A DNA stretch of 64,000 nt from Camillea tinctor (GCA_022578605.1 MU394053.1:950229-1014228); one strand, 5' to 3'. Positions 45,166 to 58,032 are shown, numbered from the stretch's first letter. Translations and numbers: made by a program. Notes: generated from the letters alone by a model not told the origin.

Positions 45166-45738
45166 ATGCCAACCGCCACCCCCCACAAGCCCAACGACCT
45201 GCCCCCGGTAACCCGCCTAATCACAGACCACAACGCCTCGGGGCACGCCATTTTCTCCGCCGCGCTGCCGGCCAGCGTGCCAGGGCAAACGATCTACAAC
45301 GGGGCGGTATTCCGGCTCGCATACGCGACGTCCACGCGGCCGGCGCAGCTCAACAGCAGCGCCGACCTAGCGTCGTACGCGGCGCAGCTCGAGTCGCCGC
45401 CGGGGCTGGTCGTGCCGGGGGGCACGGTGGTGCGGTTCGTGGACATGCCGCCGGGCAGCCTGTCGCCGATGCACCGGACGGTGAGCCTGGACTACGGGGT
45501 GGTGGTGGAGGGGGCGGTGGAGCTGGTGCTGGACAGCGGGGAGGCGCGGGTGCTGCGGCGGGGCGAGATGGCGGTGCAGAGGGGCACGATGCATGCCTGG
45601 AGGAACGCGAGCGGGACCGAGTGGGCGCGGATGATGTACGTGCTGCAGGAGTGCGTGCCGGTGGAGGTGGGCGGGAGGACGCTCGGGGAGGATTATGGGG
45701 AGATGGCTGGGAAGGACGTAAAGAGTAGTGGGAATTAA
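45166..45738 (+). CDS. Single-domain cupin protein
   Basis: An intronless frame of 190 codons from the first ATG (45166). N-terminal half: VTRLITDHNASGHAIFS and NGAVFRLAYATS, as in small fungal cupins found beside oxidoreductase genes. The beta-barrel core is about 82-165: FVDMPPGSLSPMHRT (His103), YGVVVEGAVELVLDSGE (Glu115 and the turn), RRGEMAVQRGTMHAWRN (His143). Two His and a Glu are thus available for a metal, but the second His of the usual HxH in motif 1 is absent (HRT). It could be an isomerase, dioxygenase or binding protein acting on the product of the neighbouring monooxygenase fusion. No signal peptide. GC-rich coding sequence. Confidence 0.85.
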   Translation: MPTATPHKPNDLPPVTRLITDHNASGHAIFSAALPASVPGQTIYNGAVFRLAYATSTRPAQLNSSADLASYAAQLESPPGLVVPGGTVVRFVDMPPGSLSPMHRTVSLDYGVVVEGAVELVLDSGEARVLRRGEMAVQRGTMHAWRNASGTEWARMMYVLQECVPVEVGGRTLGEDYGEMAGKDVKSSGN

Positions 45739-46298
45739 GGGGGGGGGGAGAAGGGGATGAGATATTAAGGGAAGAAAAGGGGGGACAAAGAACAGAAAAG
45801 AAATAATTCAAAGCACATATGTACATTGTGTAAGCGGTATTGTTTCAGTCTTCTATGATCCAGCCGCAACGCTACGAGGTAGCTAGTTTGAATATAGCAT
45901 ATCTATAACTATGCTAAATAGCCCTCATTGCCTTACCTAGTAAACGTAGGTATAAAAAGGATATAGGTTATGTTTTAATATGAATATGAATCCATCCGGC
46001 AAGTATTGTATAGTCTTCTTTTATTTCATCTATCATCTGAATCTCGCAACAATATTCTCTCCAGCTGGAACCCCTTATCCTCTCAACCCCTTCTTCCCCC
46101 CCTTTTTTCGGTTTCTGGTATAACACCCACGCTATAGGTCTTTTACACACCACACGAATATCTCAACGTCCGCATTAAACCGTAAGCCCATGTCCAAGAT
46201 TTCGATTATTCAACCAAACGAACTAGTCTCAAGCCCACGGCAATAAAACCTCTAACCCACCGAGCAGAACAAAGCCCCTAAAACACCCCTCCCTTTCC
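45739..46298. other. Convergent intergenic region
   Basis: 3' ends of the cupin gene and the secreted-protein gene face each other. A purine tract follows the cupin stop. Nothing else seen. Confidence 0.45.
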
Positions 46299-47048
46299 TC
46301 ACACACCCGCCCCCTCCCCCATCGTACACGGCCCATCATGCAGCACGGTGTGCTTCGGGTTCACCCCGTCCTTCACCGGGATAGCGAGGGCGACCGTCTC
46401 GTCGTTGCCGGGGTACCTTGTGATGTGGCCCCAGGCGGAGATATCCGCCGTGTCGTCCGCGTAGATGAGGCCGTACTTGCCGCCGTGGACCCAGGCCTCG
46501 GCGGTAGCGTTCGGGAGGCTCACTTTTTTTTCCGTCCGTCATTATCAGTTCCCCACAAAAGAGCAGAGAAAGACAAGGGAGAGAGAAGAAAACTTACGAT
46601 GTATCAACCCGCTGACAAACCACACGTATCTACCCGCCAATACCGTTAGCTTCAAATTTTTTTAACCTCGTTAACTTTCTCTCTTGCTTCTTCTCCGAGG
46701 TTCGGAGCAAGTGAATAAAAAGGGGGGGGGGGGGGAGCGGGGGGTGATCTCTCACTGCTTAACCGGCGCATTGTGCAGCCCGCCGTCGAACCGCGGGGGC
46801 AGCACCGTGTACGTGCCGTTAGCGAAGTCGCCGAGGCCGAGAGCCGCGGTGCCGGCGACGCCGGGGACGTCGGAGGTAGCGAAGGGGCTCGCGAGCTGCC
46901 AGCACTCGAGGACGGAGACACGGTTGCGGCCCGTGATGGAGGTTATGTTGAGGTATGATGAGGACGAAGAAGTGGCAGAGGAGAGGGATAAGGCGGGGTT
47001 GGGGAGGATGGAGAGGAGGAGGGTGAGGGGGAAGGTGAGTTTGAGCAT
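46299..47048 (-). CDS. Small secreted protein, function unknown
   Basis: Exons 47048-46756, 46629-46598 (32 bases) and 46522-46299 give 182 residues. Residues 1-21 (MLKLTFPLTLLLSILPNPAL) are a clear signal peptide. The mature part starts Ser-rich, then VLECWQLASPF, LGLGDFANGTYTVLPP, RFDGGLHNAP, QYVWFVSGLIHLSLPN and TVLHDGPC. It has two cysteines (in LECW and DGPC), which may pair, and N-glycosylation sites NIT, NGT and NAT. The beta-rich pattern with a His in GGLHNAP and HLSLP is cupin-like, but I cannot assign it with certainty. No membrane anchor follows the signal, so export is expected. Intron 1 holds a G14 run on the + strand. Confidence 0.8.
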
Positions 47049-49110
47049 TGTGGTGAGGCGGGATGAGATGAGATGAGATGAGAATCCGATGGAGGTAAGT
47101 AGGTAGGAATGAGATTATGATGATTTCTCCCTATTTCTTATTTTGTTTTGCTTGATAAGGTCTTTTGATATGATGTACCCGGTGGGATATAGGTCATGCT
47201 CATGAGTATATCAGATGCGCTACGTCCCGGGATAAAGTTCAGGGTGAGTGCGTGTGATTGAGTGAGAGAGTGAAAGTGAAAATGTGATGAGTTCAATAGA
47301 GCTGCTTTAATGTATGCCTACCCTATCAAGCATTACCTTTTATATAAAAATATATCTAACTTGTATACCCCATCTTCTACGTAATAGTATTCTGCAATCT
47401 ATGTATTAGTCGGATGCGGTGTGGAGTCAACATTCAAGTCTATTCCCTCTAATGCTACGTGCCGAAAAAACAAGTCTAATTAGCTAAATTTCTTCATAAT
47501 TTTTATTCTAGCTATCTTTCCTCTCGGCTTTATTTTCTTTTGTGAAAAAGGGTGATAATTATTTAACCTTTTGCTTCGAAAAATGACATATCAATACTAC
47601 TCCTTATGTTATGGTCACCGTGCTGACGCCATCTGCAGTTACCCGTTGTAAAATCCGGCATCCTCGGAGTAAACAAAAGGGGTCGTAAAAAAGAGCCAAT
47701 GTTGATTTTCGGACCGTTGAAGAAGGATTCAAAGCATGAAGATGGATAAAGACCCTCGTGAAGGATCTAAAACGTGGCATAGGTAAGAGATGAACATGTA
47801 GAATATCCTTGGTTTCTCACTTATATTCCAATATGAAAGTGAGCCCCCGGGGTTAGCTAGATAGAAGTAAGATTTTAGGTTGAGAATATTGCATTAATTA
47901 TCATTATCCTTGGCCATATCAATATCCAGAAGTCGTAGACATTTTCTTTATTTACATGTGGGTAGCTGACAAAACATGTAAGCGGACATCAATACCTATC
48001 TAGTCTCCTGTGCCGCCCAAATACCTAACTATGACCATATCAGCGATGAGGTTACATAGTGAAGCTTTACGGAGAAGAGGAAAAAAGATAGTCATAGTCC
48101 TTGTAAGTAAACACAACACACCAATTCTACACCTTGTTCTCTCTTTAGTTTAGCTCGTCTTTACTTCATCCAACTAAGCATCAATACGGTAACGTACGCC
48201 AATAGCATCAATACGGTAACGTACGCCAATAGCATCACATGCAGCTAGTCTATCAACCATCGACTTAGTCGGCGTGCTATGTAGGTTATGTCACCTATTA
48301 CGTATCTGATATAGCTTCTCCAAATGACGTGACACGCTTAATATTTTGACAGTTTACACACTTAACCTCAACTACACCGTATAATATGTATACCCAGCTT
48401 CCCTAACCACACTCTCATATCTCACTCTATCCCTACCTATACCTTTCACGATTCCAAACCCTACCCACAAATAAGTGGCTAGGTTCCTGAAGTCCTTTTC
48501 CAAAGAAGATAACATAAAAGTCATTTCATTCCCTTTCTTTCTTTATACACAGTTCGCCCTCTCGCCATTTAAAAGAGCACAATGTTTTTTCAACAAAAAA
48601 AGCCAAACAATAGTGACGACGAGGACGAAGGTCTTAAGATACAATGTCCAGCCCTCAACTTCCTTTCTCATCCTCAATCTGACTATCTTCATCATCCAAG
48701 CAGTTTTTTGTTTCAACTAGGGCAACCAAGTCAAACCCCCCAAAACTGGATAGAATCTTCTTCCTCTTCCCCCCTTTAGCAGCAGCTTTCCTCCCTCTTT
48801 TGCTAAAACATACTCCCCCTAACCAGTCCTTTCATATTCCACTCGAGACCCACACCCCCTATCTTGTCCTTAACTGTAGATCTGGTATTGACATAATGTG
48901 TAAATTTTTTTCACTTTTCCCTTTTTGGGATTTGCGTCAACCTCCTTTCATCCTCCTATTCGAATTCCAGTCCGACCCCGGCCCCTAGCATCATCTAGTA
49001 TGATCCGATTATCCGTAAAAAAAACATCCAATGTGGTACACTTCCCTACTTAAGAGTAAGGTTATTGGGATAATTATATGTTGAGTAGTCAATCCACATC
49101 CAAGGATCGT
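47049..49110. other. Intergenic region with 27-bp tandem duplication
   Basis: Both flanking genes run leftward; this holds the promoter of the secreted-protein gene and the 3' side of SDH1. AT-rich. Besides the duplication at 48178-48231 there is GATGAGATGAGATGAGATGAGA at about 47062. Open frame 48475-48720 is low complexity. Confidence 0.5.
48178..48231. repeat. 27-bp perfect tandem duplication
   Basis: The unit starting GCATCAATACGGTAACG and ending CGCCAATA occurs at 48178-48204 and 48205-48231 without mismatch, followed by GCATCA of a third start. The identity suggests a recent duplication. Confidence 0.92.
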
Positions 49111-51476
49111 TTAGTAGGTTCGCTTGAACGGCGGGACGGGCTTGCACTCGGCTTCATCAAGGGTCGTCCCGATGACTTTCCGGTACTTGATGTCGATCGA
49201 GCTGTGAGGCTTCTTCTGGAATGTGAGCGTGTGCTTCATCCAGTTGGCGTCGTCTCGCTCGGGGAAGTCCTCCCGAGCATGGGCTCCACGTGACTCCTTG
49301 CGGTTCGCAGCAGCGACGGCGGTTTGGGTTCTAGGAATTAAGTTAGCAAGCAGTTTTCCCATAGAAGCGGGCCATGATCCAAAATAACAGGGGATACTAA
49401 CGCGCAGGTGAGCAAGTTTCTAAGTTCGAGAGTCTCGACGAGATCCGAGTTCCAGATCATGCTACGGTCCTTGATACCGACCTGGGGGAACCAGGTATCG
49501 ATCTCGGTAACCTTCTTGACACCCTCGTCCAGACTTTCCTGGGTACGGAAGACGCTCACGTCTGTCTGCATAGCCTTCTGCATCGCAAGTCTGATCTCAG
49601 CGGTGCTCTTGGGTCCGTCGGACTTGCGGACCTGATCCAGAACCTCGATCGACCCAGCACCGGCATCAGCACTGATGGGCTTGGGCTTGGCGCCAGGAGT
49701 GAAGTTGTCTCTGATGGTGTGGGACACAGCACGGCCAAAGACAACAAGATCCAGGAGAGAGTTGGCACCCAGCCGGTTAGCTCCGTGGACAGAGACGCAG
49801 GCAGCTTCACCGCAAGCGAACAGGCCGGGGACGACCTTGTCATTGCCCTTGTTGTCGACCGTGAGAACCTCTCCAGTGTATCGGGTGGGGATACCACCCA
49901 TGTTGTAGTGAACGGTAGGCAAGACGGGAATAGGTTGCTTTCGGACATCGACACCAGCAAAAATGGCGGCAGTCTCAGAGATACCGGGCAGACGCTCAGC
50001 GAGGACTTCGGCGGGCAGATGGCTCAATTGAAGGTAGATGTGGTCCTTCTCAGGGCCAACACCCCGTCCGTCACGGATTTCCATGGTCATGGACCGGGAG
50101 ACGACATCACGACTGGCCAGATCCTTGGCAGTGGGCGCATATCGCTCCATGAATCGCTCACCCTCGGAGTTCAAGAGGTAACCACCCTCACCACGAGACC
50201 CCTCGGTGATCAAACAACCAGCGCCATAGATACCGGTAGGGTGGAACTGGACGAATTCGAGATCCTGGTTGGGAAGACCGGCACGAGCGACCATAGCCAT
50301 TCCGTCGCCGGTACAGGTATGTGCCGACGTGCAACTAAAGTAAGCACGGCCGTATCCACCAGTAGCCAAGACGGTGTTTTGAGCAAGGAATCGGTGGAGT
50401 GTACCGTCCTCCTGGTTGTAGGCCAAGACGCCACGGCATTCCCCGTCCTGCATGATGAGATCAAGGGCGAAGAACTCGATGAAGTAGTTGGTGCTGTGTC
50501 GCAGAGACTGGCCGTAGAGGGTGTGTAGGAGGGCGTGGCCGGTTCGGTCCGCAGCAGCGCAGCACCGGTAGGCCTGGCCACCCTTTCCATACTTCTGCGA
50601 CTGGCCGCCGAAAGCACGCTGGTAGCTAGGTAGATGCGACTTGGGTCAGCCAAAGACTGGAGAGGACAGACTCCTCGTCTCATAGTACTACTCACATCTT
50701 GCCATCCTCCGTTCTCGAGAAGGGACATCCGTAGTTTTCCAGCTCGATGATAGAGGCCGGTGCTTCTCTGGTCATGTAGTGAATAGCATCCTGGTCGCCC
50801 AACCAATCCGAACCCTTGACCGTGTCATACATGTGCCACCTCCAGTCGTCCTCGTGCATGTTTCCTAAGGCGGCGTTGATCCCACCCTGGGCGGCGACGG
50901 TGTGACTTCGCGTGGGGAAGAGCTTCGATATGCAGGCCGTGTTGAATCCGGCCTCGGCCAAACCGAAAGCCGCGCGCAAGCCGGAGCCGCCCGCGCCGAC
51001 GACGATCGCATCATACTCGTGGTCCTGGGGGCAAGCAGTCAATTGGGGGGGTGTTCCATGCCGAGGAAGTGGATGATGGAGAGAAGTAGGTAACATACGA
51101 TCACAGGGTAATCTCTGCTAAGATGTATCGGGGCCTCCTTGGCTCGGAGTGGGTTGTTGGCGATGATGCGGGCTGTGTGGGCGGCAGAAGCACGGACGGG
51201 TTAGCACACAATGCGGGACACCATTGCGGTCAAAAGGGAACAGAGCGAGGAAAGCGGCTACGTACAGACTGGGCGCGTGGAAGAGAAGGTCCTTATGGGG
51301 GATCTAAGTGTTCTTGAGAACTAGACAGAGATAAGCAGAAAGAAGTTAGTCAAGTTAAAGCGAAGTGAAGCAATTCGCATGTAGATTGGGGGAATTGAGG
51401 GACTGAGGGATTGCGGGGGAAATCAACTTACAGCACGACCATTGGCCAGCCTTCTCATTATCATTGAGGATGCCAT
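49111..51476 (-). CDS. SDH1: Succinate dehydrogenase flavoprotein subunit, mitochondrial (complex II)
   Basis: Six exons: 51476-51432, 51320-51266, 51172-51099, 51024-50696, 50625-49402, 49330-49111, giving 648 residues as expected. It oxidises succinate to fumarate and passes electrons through FAD to the Fe-S subunit of complex II in the mitochondrial inner membrane. Seen: an Arg/Ser-rich presequence encoded by exons 1-3 ([17 protein letters not shown]), [20 protein letters not shown] (GxGxxG at about 68-73), [15 protein letters not shown] with the His (about 99) that carries FAD covalently, [61 protein letters not shown] and the C-terminal [10 protein letters not shown]. All key residues are present. 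Single-copy housekeeping gene, good synteny marker. Confidence 0.98.
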
Positions 51477-52867
51477 CACGTAGTTTAGAGAAGGGGGAGA
51501 AAGGGGGGAGAGGGGGAAGAGAGAAAAAAGAAGTAAATAGAAGAGAGCAGGCGTAGAGTAAATGGGGGGAAAAAAGAGAAAATCAATACTCCTTGTTTCC
51601 TTGCAAAAGTTCCGAGACGGGCAAAAAAGTGATGATGCCTCTTCCTCTTCGGCCGGAGCTCTCGTTCAATTCACGCTTTTTTTTGGTCCAATAGCGTTGA
51701 ATCTGATTACCGAGGGAGAAAAAAGGGCGCTGGCCACTCCTCCACAAAAATAAAACTTAGGTAACCCTTTACTTAGGTACTACCTACCAGTTAACACTAC
51801 CTACTCTGTACTATGTTACTATGTATATACTAACCTAGGTTAGTACACACTTACTTAAACCCGCCAACCCGAATTCCCTTCTTTCCATTCCTTCTTTCCT
51901 TTGTCCTTTTCTCTCTTTCCTATCACGTGCTGATAAAACTTCTATACGTATAAGGAAATAGAGATCCAGTCATGGAAGTCCTCAGGTTCGGAAGGGAGCA
52001 TCCGTACCGAGTACATTACCACATACTACCTACATAACCTTAAAAAGGCACATCAGATCATAGAATTTATTGTCCAATAGCAATTCCCTACTGACACTCC
52101 GTCTACTCAAGTCTAATGTATTGGTATTTCTCTACTGTTCTTTCTTTTCCCAATATTCCCATGTTCTTCGAGTTGTTCACTTAGGTGAACTTATCGATCT
52201 CATGTAGGTTAGCTCAACTGAGTAGATCGCCACTAAGAAGGGGAAAAAAGCACATGGGAACGGAACTAAAATACCGAGGCTATACTTATGACTTACATGT
52301 AGGTAGCTAGGGAGGTATCCAGTAGCAGAAAACTAATACCTCAAACATAGGTAGCATAAGTAGTACTCGTTAGTGTGTCGTCAATCAAAATCGTATATGA
52401 CCGCAACATATTCTTCTCATTTCTTGATTTCTTTGTAATAGTAAAGACAGACAAGCCAAAAAAAAGTATCTGTCATTATAACCCCAATCCCTTTAGTAGC
52501 ACTAACTAGATCCATCATCTAAGCTCAAATGAAAAGCTCGATCAGTCAAAGGACTTGGTTCAACCGCAACTGCAACTGTAACTGAAAGTATTCAGTTCTC
52601 ATCCTCTTATGCCGCCCTCCCCCCTTTCCTCTCTCTTGGAATGCAAGACCCGGGTCCTGATGCCGGTTTAAAATGCTGCCCTCTGCTCTTTACTCTCCTC
52701 CTTGGATGAATAGTGCTAGATATTCTTGTCTAAACTCTATTTCTTCGTCCAAATGAATGCTCCAAAAAATAAAAATACCAAAATAATGCATCAATTCCAT
52801 CATGACTACATCTAGGTAGTAGAAAAACCCCCTCCCCCTTTTCTCTCCCACCTTCTTTACAGAAGAC
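51477..52867. other. Intergenic region, SDH1 promoter; no gene seen
   Basis: Genes on both sides run leftward. TACCTAGG/TAGGTAGC words are frequent (51770-51850, 52280-52330). A CCAAT (reverse ATTGG) is present at about 51687-51691, about 210 bases upstream of the SDH1 start, compatible with HAP-complex control of respiration genes, but this is only a short-motif match. Confidence 0.4.
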
Positions 52868-55800
52868 CTATAGAGCCAGTACCTGGCGCAGCATCACGAT
52901 GAAATTTTCCTTCAGTTTATGCACCTCCGAGACCGCTGGTTTCGTGGGCTCGCCTGCGCTACCTTTCAAGCGATCCTGTCTTTTAGCCCGCCTTCGTCTC
53001 TCCGCTTCTATCGGATCCAGCTCATCGTCTTCCTCCGCCTCCGCCTCGTCGTCCGTTCCATCATCGTACGCCATATCTTCCAAGTCCATGTCGTTGAGTC
53101 CGAAATCGCTAGCAGTAAAGCTGCCCATGCCAGGTAGCGACGGATCAAGCCCTGCCTGCCCTTCCGCTGCCATCTTCTGCCGCGTCTTGTCGTGATGCCA
53201 TTTCTTGCGCGCCTCCTGCCACGCGATTAATTGGTTGATCTCTTCAAGCGCCTTCTCTTTATCCAGGCTGCCCGAGGCAACGCTCCCTTCGAAGAGGGCG
53301 TTGATGTCTAATGAGCCGCCTGCCGGTCCCTTTCTGAGAAACTCCAGGATTCCTTCGATCCAGCCCATCAGTTGTGTGAACAAGCCGTTGTCATGCGTGT
53401 GTACTTCGTGGACGAATTTGTAGAAGTTATGTTCATGCCGCTGACACAGGTCAATGAAGGCCTGCACTGTCTGATTAGGGTCCGCGGACGCATCCTGCTC
53501 TCTACATTTCTCAACAACCTAGATTATGTATTAGTAATTGGCATATCAACGAAAGGGGGGTATGTCCCATACCTGTATCATGTCATCGATAAAGACCGCA
53601 AAATCCGTAATGCTGTTGTACACATTGGCTGACTTGTACACTCTTACCAGAGGTTCGTAGAAGATGGTGAAAAGATCCCGAAGGAGCTGTAGTGTAACTG
53701 GTTCCTCGATGAGACTTAACATCATAGCCTTGTCCCGCTGTCTTGTCAGTAGCTTCATAAGCTGCTTAAGATAGGAGAAAAGCTGAGCGCCCTGCTTAAG
53801 CTCCTCATCCACGTTCTCCACGGCATTATTGAAGGCAACATAAGCATTATACAACCTCCCGATCTGGTCGGGTCGGAGAGGGGGTGAGATTAGATCAGAG
53901 CGCAGAATAGAAACGATGATATCCATGTCGTCGGCAATTGCCTCCTCTCGAATCGCAATCTTGATGTGTTCTTCCGCCTCACAGAATTTCTTCAACTTTT
54001 CTACCAGGACTTCGTCGCCGATCTTAGCTGAAACCGCATCAATGGCCTTTTGGTAGTTCCGGATCCCGTCATTGAGTGTCAGTGAGAATATCCTCTGCAT
54101 CAGCGAGCGGGTCCCCAAAGGCTGTGCTAGGAAGAGATCGAGCACCCCGGACATGACAGCAGCCGGATTCGCAATGCGAATTACGTTCTTCATGAGAGTA
54201 TAGGGGATAAGCGAGTGAATCCTCTTCAGCTGGGCAAATAGTTCGGGGGAGTTATCCTCGGCCAGAAAAAGGTGATATATGGTCGCTGCTACTTCTATCC
54301 GCAGCCATTCCGCGAATTTCTGGTACTGTATGCTCAAGTCTTGAATGGTTGGCTTGTCCTTTATCTCCTGGAAGAGCATAGTTAACCCATTTCGCTCCAC
54401 GATGTCCTGTCGGAACTGCTCCATGTAGACATCAAGTTCCGCGGCCCTCTGCCGCGCTATCTCGTAAAACTGTTTCTGCTCTTCTACGCGCTTTTCGTCA
54501 ACAGCCTTGCGTCGGAATATGTCTTCAACGTCTTCGTCCGTAGGAGTAATTGGATCATGCGTCAGAAAGTCTCGCATCGCTTTGGTCTGGGCTGCCTGCG
54601 AGTCGTGTAGTAGATACCGAAGGAATGCCCTTAGTGATATGCGCTGGTTTTCGCGTGAAAGAATAGTATTCTTTTTTATGTTAGTATTATACTTTGTTGT
54701 GTTCGTGGATATGCGCTTACCTCAAACTTTGGGCTAGGAGCAGTGGGACTCGACAGATTATCCATAGATGGCCGTGGTGACGGCCGCGGTGACGGTCGTG
54801 GTGAAATGCGACTAGACGCTGTCGACTTATTTCGGCGGTGGTCCCGAACAGTGAGGTTTTTCATCGCTCCCCCGAGCCCGTTGCTCTGAGGGGCCGTTGA
54901 CCTAGACGAAAAAGATGAGGCATCAGATTCGTGGCCGTCGCCTGTGCGCGAAAGTAGACCTGAGGCGTTTGTGTCCGACTTGTTCTTCCTTGGTAGCGGC
55001 GGGAGAACTTTCCCAGGGAGCTCCGCCCTCAGGTGTCTATGCAGATGCGCAAAGTCGCGATAGCGTCTAGTAACAAAATGTTCAAGCTCCCCCTTTCGCT
55101 TCACACGCAATATAAACTCCTATAAAAATATTAGTCTGATAAGCTGACCCAACCAGAACGCAAGACTCACCGCATGCTTGTGATATCTGATATTCCTTTT
55201 CAAGGAAACAATGCGCACGCCAGCAACATTAACGTCCCACCCATTAACATAGTTGCCCTCAGGCAGATTGTTCAGCACGCCAGTATCGATCGCATCACGG
55301 TCGACAATCTCCATTTCGGCAAACCTAATGCGCTCCTCAAAGCCAGAAGCGGTTGGGACGCCAGACACCATCATCAGCTCCACCAACTTCCGGCATTTCG
55401 TAGCAAGCTTTCTCCGTTTTGTCTCTTCTAAGCGATCTTCCGAGGTCGATATATTCTTTCCTGCAAACGACTCGAGAAACTAAAAAAGTGGAAAAGAGTC
55501 GAGCCGTATTAGTTCGAATGTAACTCAGCGAGTAAGTAGGAGTTGAGAGGAAGCAGAGGGCCACCTTACCACCTGTAGTCTATCTTGCCAGAACTCCTTC
55601 TCTCTCGCCTTGTCGAGAAATGGAAATTCGCGGATATGGTGCACGAATATGTATCGTAGGATGGGTAGCTCAGAATCGAGGGGGGAAACCTCTCCAAATT
55701 CCGACTTGAAGGGTGCGCCGAATCTGCGGAGGGCGGTGGGAGAGTTGAGCTCAGATATCTCCCAGTTGACCTGTTCCGAGACAAGCTCTCGCTTGAGATC

Positions 55801-55980
55801 TGGGGGTATTATTGCTGTCAGCACATGCGAGAAGAGGACGAGGAGGCGAATTGAAGTTTACGTACAGTGCTCTTGTTTCCCTGTCAGGGTTTGCCCAGGA
55901 GGAGGGGCAGCAACATTGGTTGGGTCTTTGGCGGGGACATCGCGGGGCGAGTCATCTTGCGCTGGGCTCGCGGACGACAT
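52868..55980 (-). CDS. PX-domain protein of the fungal Lec1/YPR097W type
   Basis: Six exons: 55980-55866, 55799-55570, 55479-55171, 55119-54721, 54670-53573, 53518-52868, giving 933 residues. Seen in order: disordered start; PX-associated region (ELVSEQVNWEISEL, LRYIFVHHIREFPFLDK); PX domain with SLKRNIRYHKHAEFILRV and TRRYRDFAHLHRHL, whose Arg-Tyr pair (about 237-238) binds PI3P in this fold, and PLPRKN; a Ser-rich loop with SPRPSPRPSPRPS; then a long helical region (RISLRAFLRYLLHDSQAAQ through DLFLAQPLGTRSLMQR) typical of the DUF3818 module; acidic C-terminus. The yeast relative affects lipid and sterol distribution at membranes. The start of exon 5 is uncertain: TACTAAC is followed by AAG at 54671 and CAG 27 bases further in, both in frame. 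Confidence 0.9.
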
Positions 55981-58032
55981 GTCTTAGGAAAAAATAAATA
56001 TCGATGATCAGAACTAATCAGTTCTCCTTGAAAAGAAGGTAAAGGAAAAGAAAAGAAAAAAAAGAAAAAGTAATTCTGACAAGCCCGGGAATTACGAGTT
56101 GGTTTTTTGGTGTTTTGAGGGATGTTTGGTATTTAAAATTGTAGATTAACCCCAGGAGCTTACATCAGGTAGCCGGGGGTGGGTTCTTTGTATCGGTTAT
56201 GACGATGGTAGTAGCTGGGGTAGTAAGGCGAAAGTGGATAAGTAACTTATGCAGGTAAGTTCTCTTAAACCAGACCGTCGCCTTGGAAAAGAAGAGAAAA
56301 AAGAGAAAAAGAAACGAGAGGGTATGTAGGAGTAAAATAGAAGATAGAGAAAATATGGAAGGAGAAAAAACAGGGAAGAGAATAATAGAAAATATAATAA
56401 GTAAGAGAAAGAGAGAGTATGTGTATGTGCATGTGTATGTGTATGTGTAATGCGTGTGTACTACTCCCGACAAAGTCAAAAAAAAAAGAATGTTCGGGGT
56501 ATTTTTCGTATGACTTGGGTACGCCTTGTTTTCTTTTCGGTGACGATAATTGTACGTATGAATGTAGGTAGTGTAGCAGTTGGGAATAAAAGCACTACCT
56601 AAGGTTACCTAACTATCTACCTACTGACATACCACTGCACACAATCAAAAGAACCCCACTATCATATAGTTGGTTACGAGATTAGGAATATGTAAGTTGG
56701 CAGCTTACTGTCTATAGGAAGAACGTTGAAACAACAAAAAAAAGATACCTTAATTGCGTATTCCCGTATACCAATGACCGGAATTTGAAACTAGGTTACT
56801 ACTAAATCCCCCCCAAACACATCCTTTAATAATACCTAAGCCTACCTAAGCAACAATGGAAAGCTTGTTAGGAGCCGAACTGGCGCCAAAGGCGCAATGT
56901 ACCAACAGGTAATTTGGTAGGTAATGTAGATGAGAGTGGCTTAGACATGACGTCTCCAGACCTCCTAACGTCCCTTTTTCATTAGGTACTTGAAGTTTGA
57001 GCGCATGCAGCACCACACTTGAATGTAGCGTCTTAGCTAACATCAACATCCTTGTTTAGCTGGAAGCATCCCTGACATAACCATCGATGCACGGAAAATC
57101 GGCTCTCTCTAGCACACATGACCTTGACCTTGAACACTGAAAAAATAATACCAAGACTTAGCCTTGCCGTCTAAGCCTCCGCCTAGTGTAGGTACCTGTG
57201 TTTTAGTCGCCTACAACATCTTAAAGATGGATACCTTCAGTACATTCTTGGGTAGGTATATAATCATGCGCCCATACACAAGAGCCGAAGTATGTATGCC
57301 GAGAGCCTCATTGGAAAAGGGAAAGAAAAGGCAAACGAACAAACAAAAAATGAGTCAAATCATAGGATTACATGTGGCTGCCTTGATTACTTTGAAGTCG
57401 TCATCGTTGCCGAGAACCGATTGCCATGTAGCTCAGCTCTTTCGTACGCGTAACCTCCTCACCTCACATTGATTCACGGCGACCCGGGCAGAGAGAAGAT
57501 ATGACTAGCTAAGCAAATACTAATTAAGCTATATTTGTTGGGAGATTTGATAACAATGGTGCCCGATACAATCAATATATAACACTATGAGTTATGTACC
57601 TACATACCATACACTATGTATGCACTTAATACGTTGGTCAGTAAACCGACCAACTCCTCTAACTATTGTGAACCATCTAGTGTATACCTAAGTAGTTACA
57701 GAGAAAGAGAAAGAGAGTGACGAGAAAACCTGCTGGTTCTAAGTAATATGTTGAAGTGACGAGTGCTAAAAAGGGGGTATCAGTACTCTCTATCAATCAG
57801 CAACAGCCTTACTTACAGATTCTACCATTTCTATAATACAACTTGACGCCAGACAAACAAGCGCGCGCATAAATATGTACACGAGTATCAAACCCAATCC
57901 AATCTAGCGAATCGATTTGTGTCGCCTTTGTAACAGTGAAGCGCAGAGGAGCAGAGGAGTAGAGGGGCTAGATACACTCATACATAGTTAATAATAATAA
58001 AAACTAGAAACCTCTGATCTGTCTCCCGTATT
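55981..58032. other. Intergenic region, no gene seen
   Basis: It holds the promoter of the PX gene and the 3' side of the coiled-coil gene. A GTGTATGTGCATGTGTATG tract is at about 56418-56450 and purine-rich runs at 56040-56070 and 56290-56420. Open frame 57164-57472 has no motif. Confidence 0.5.
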
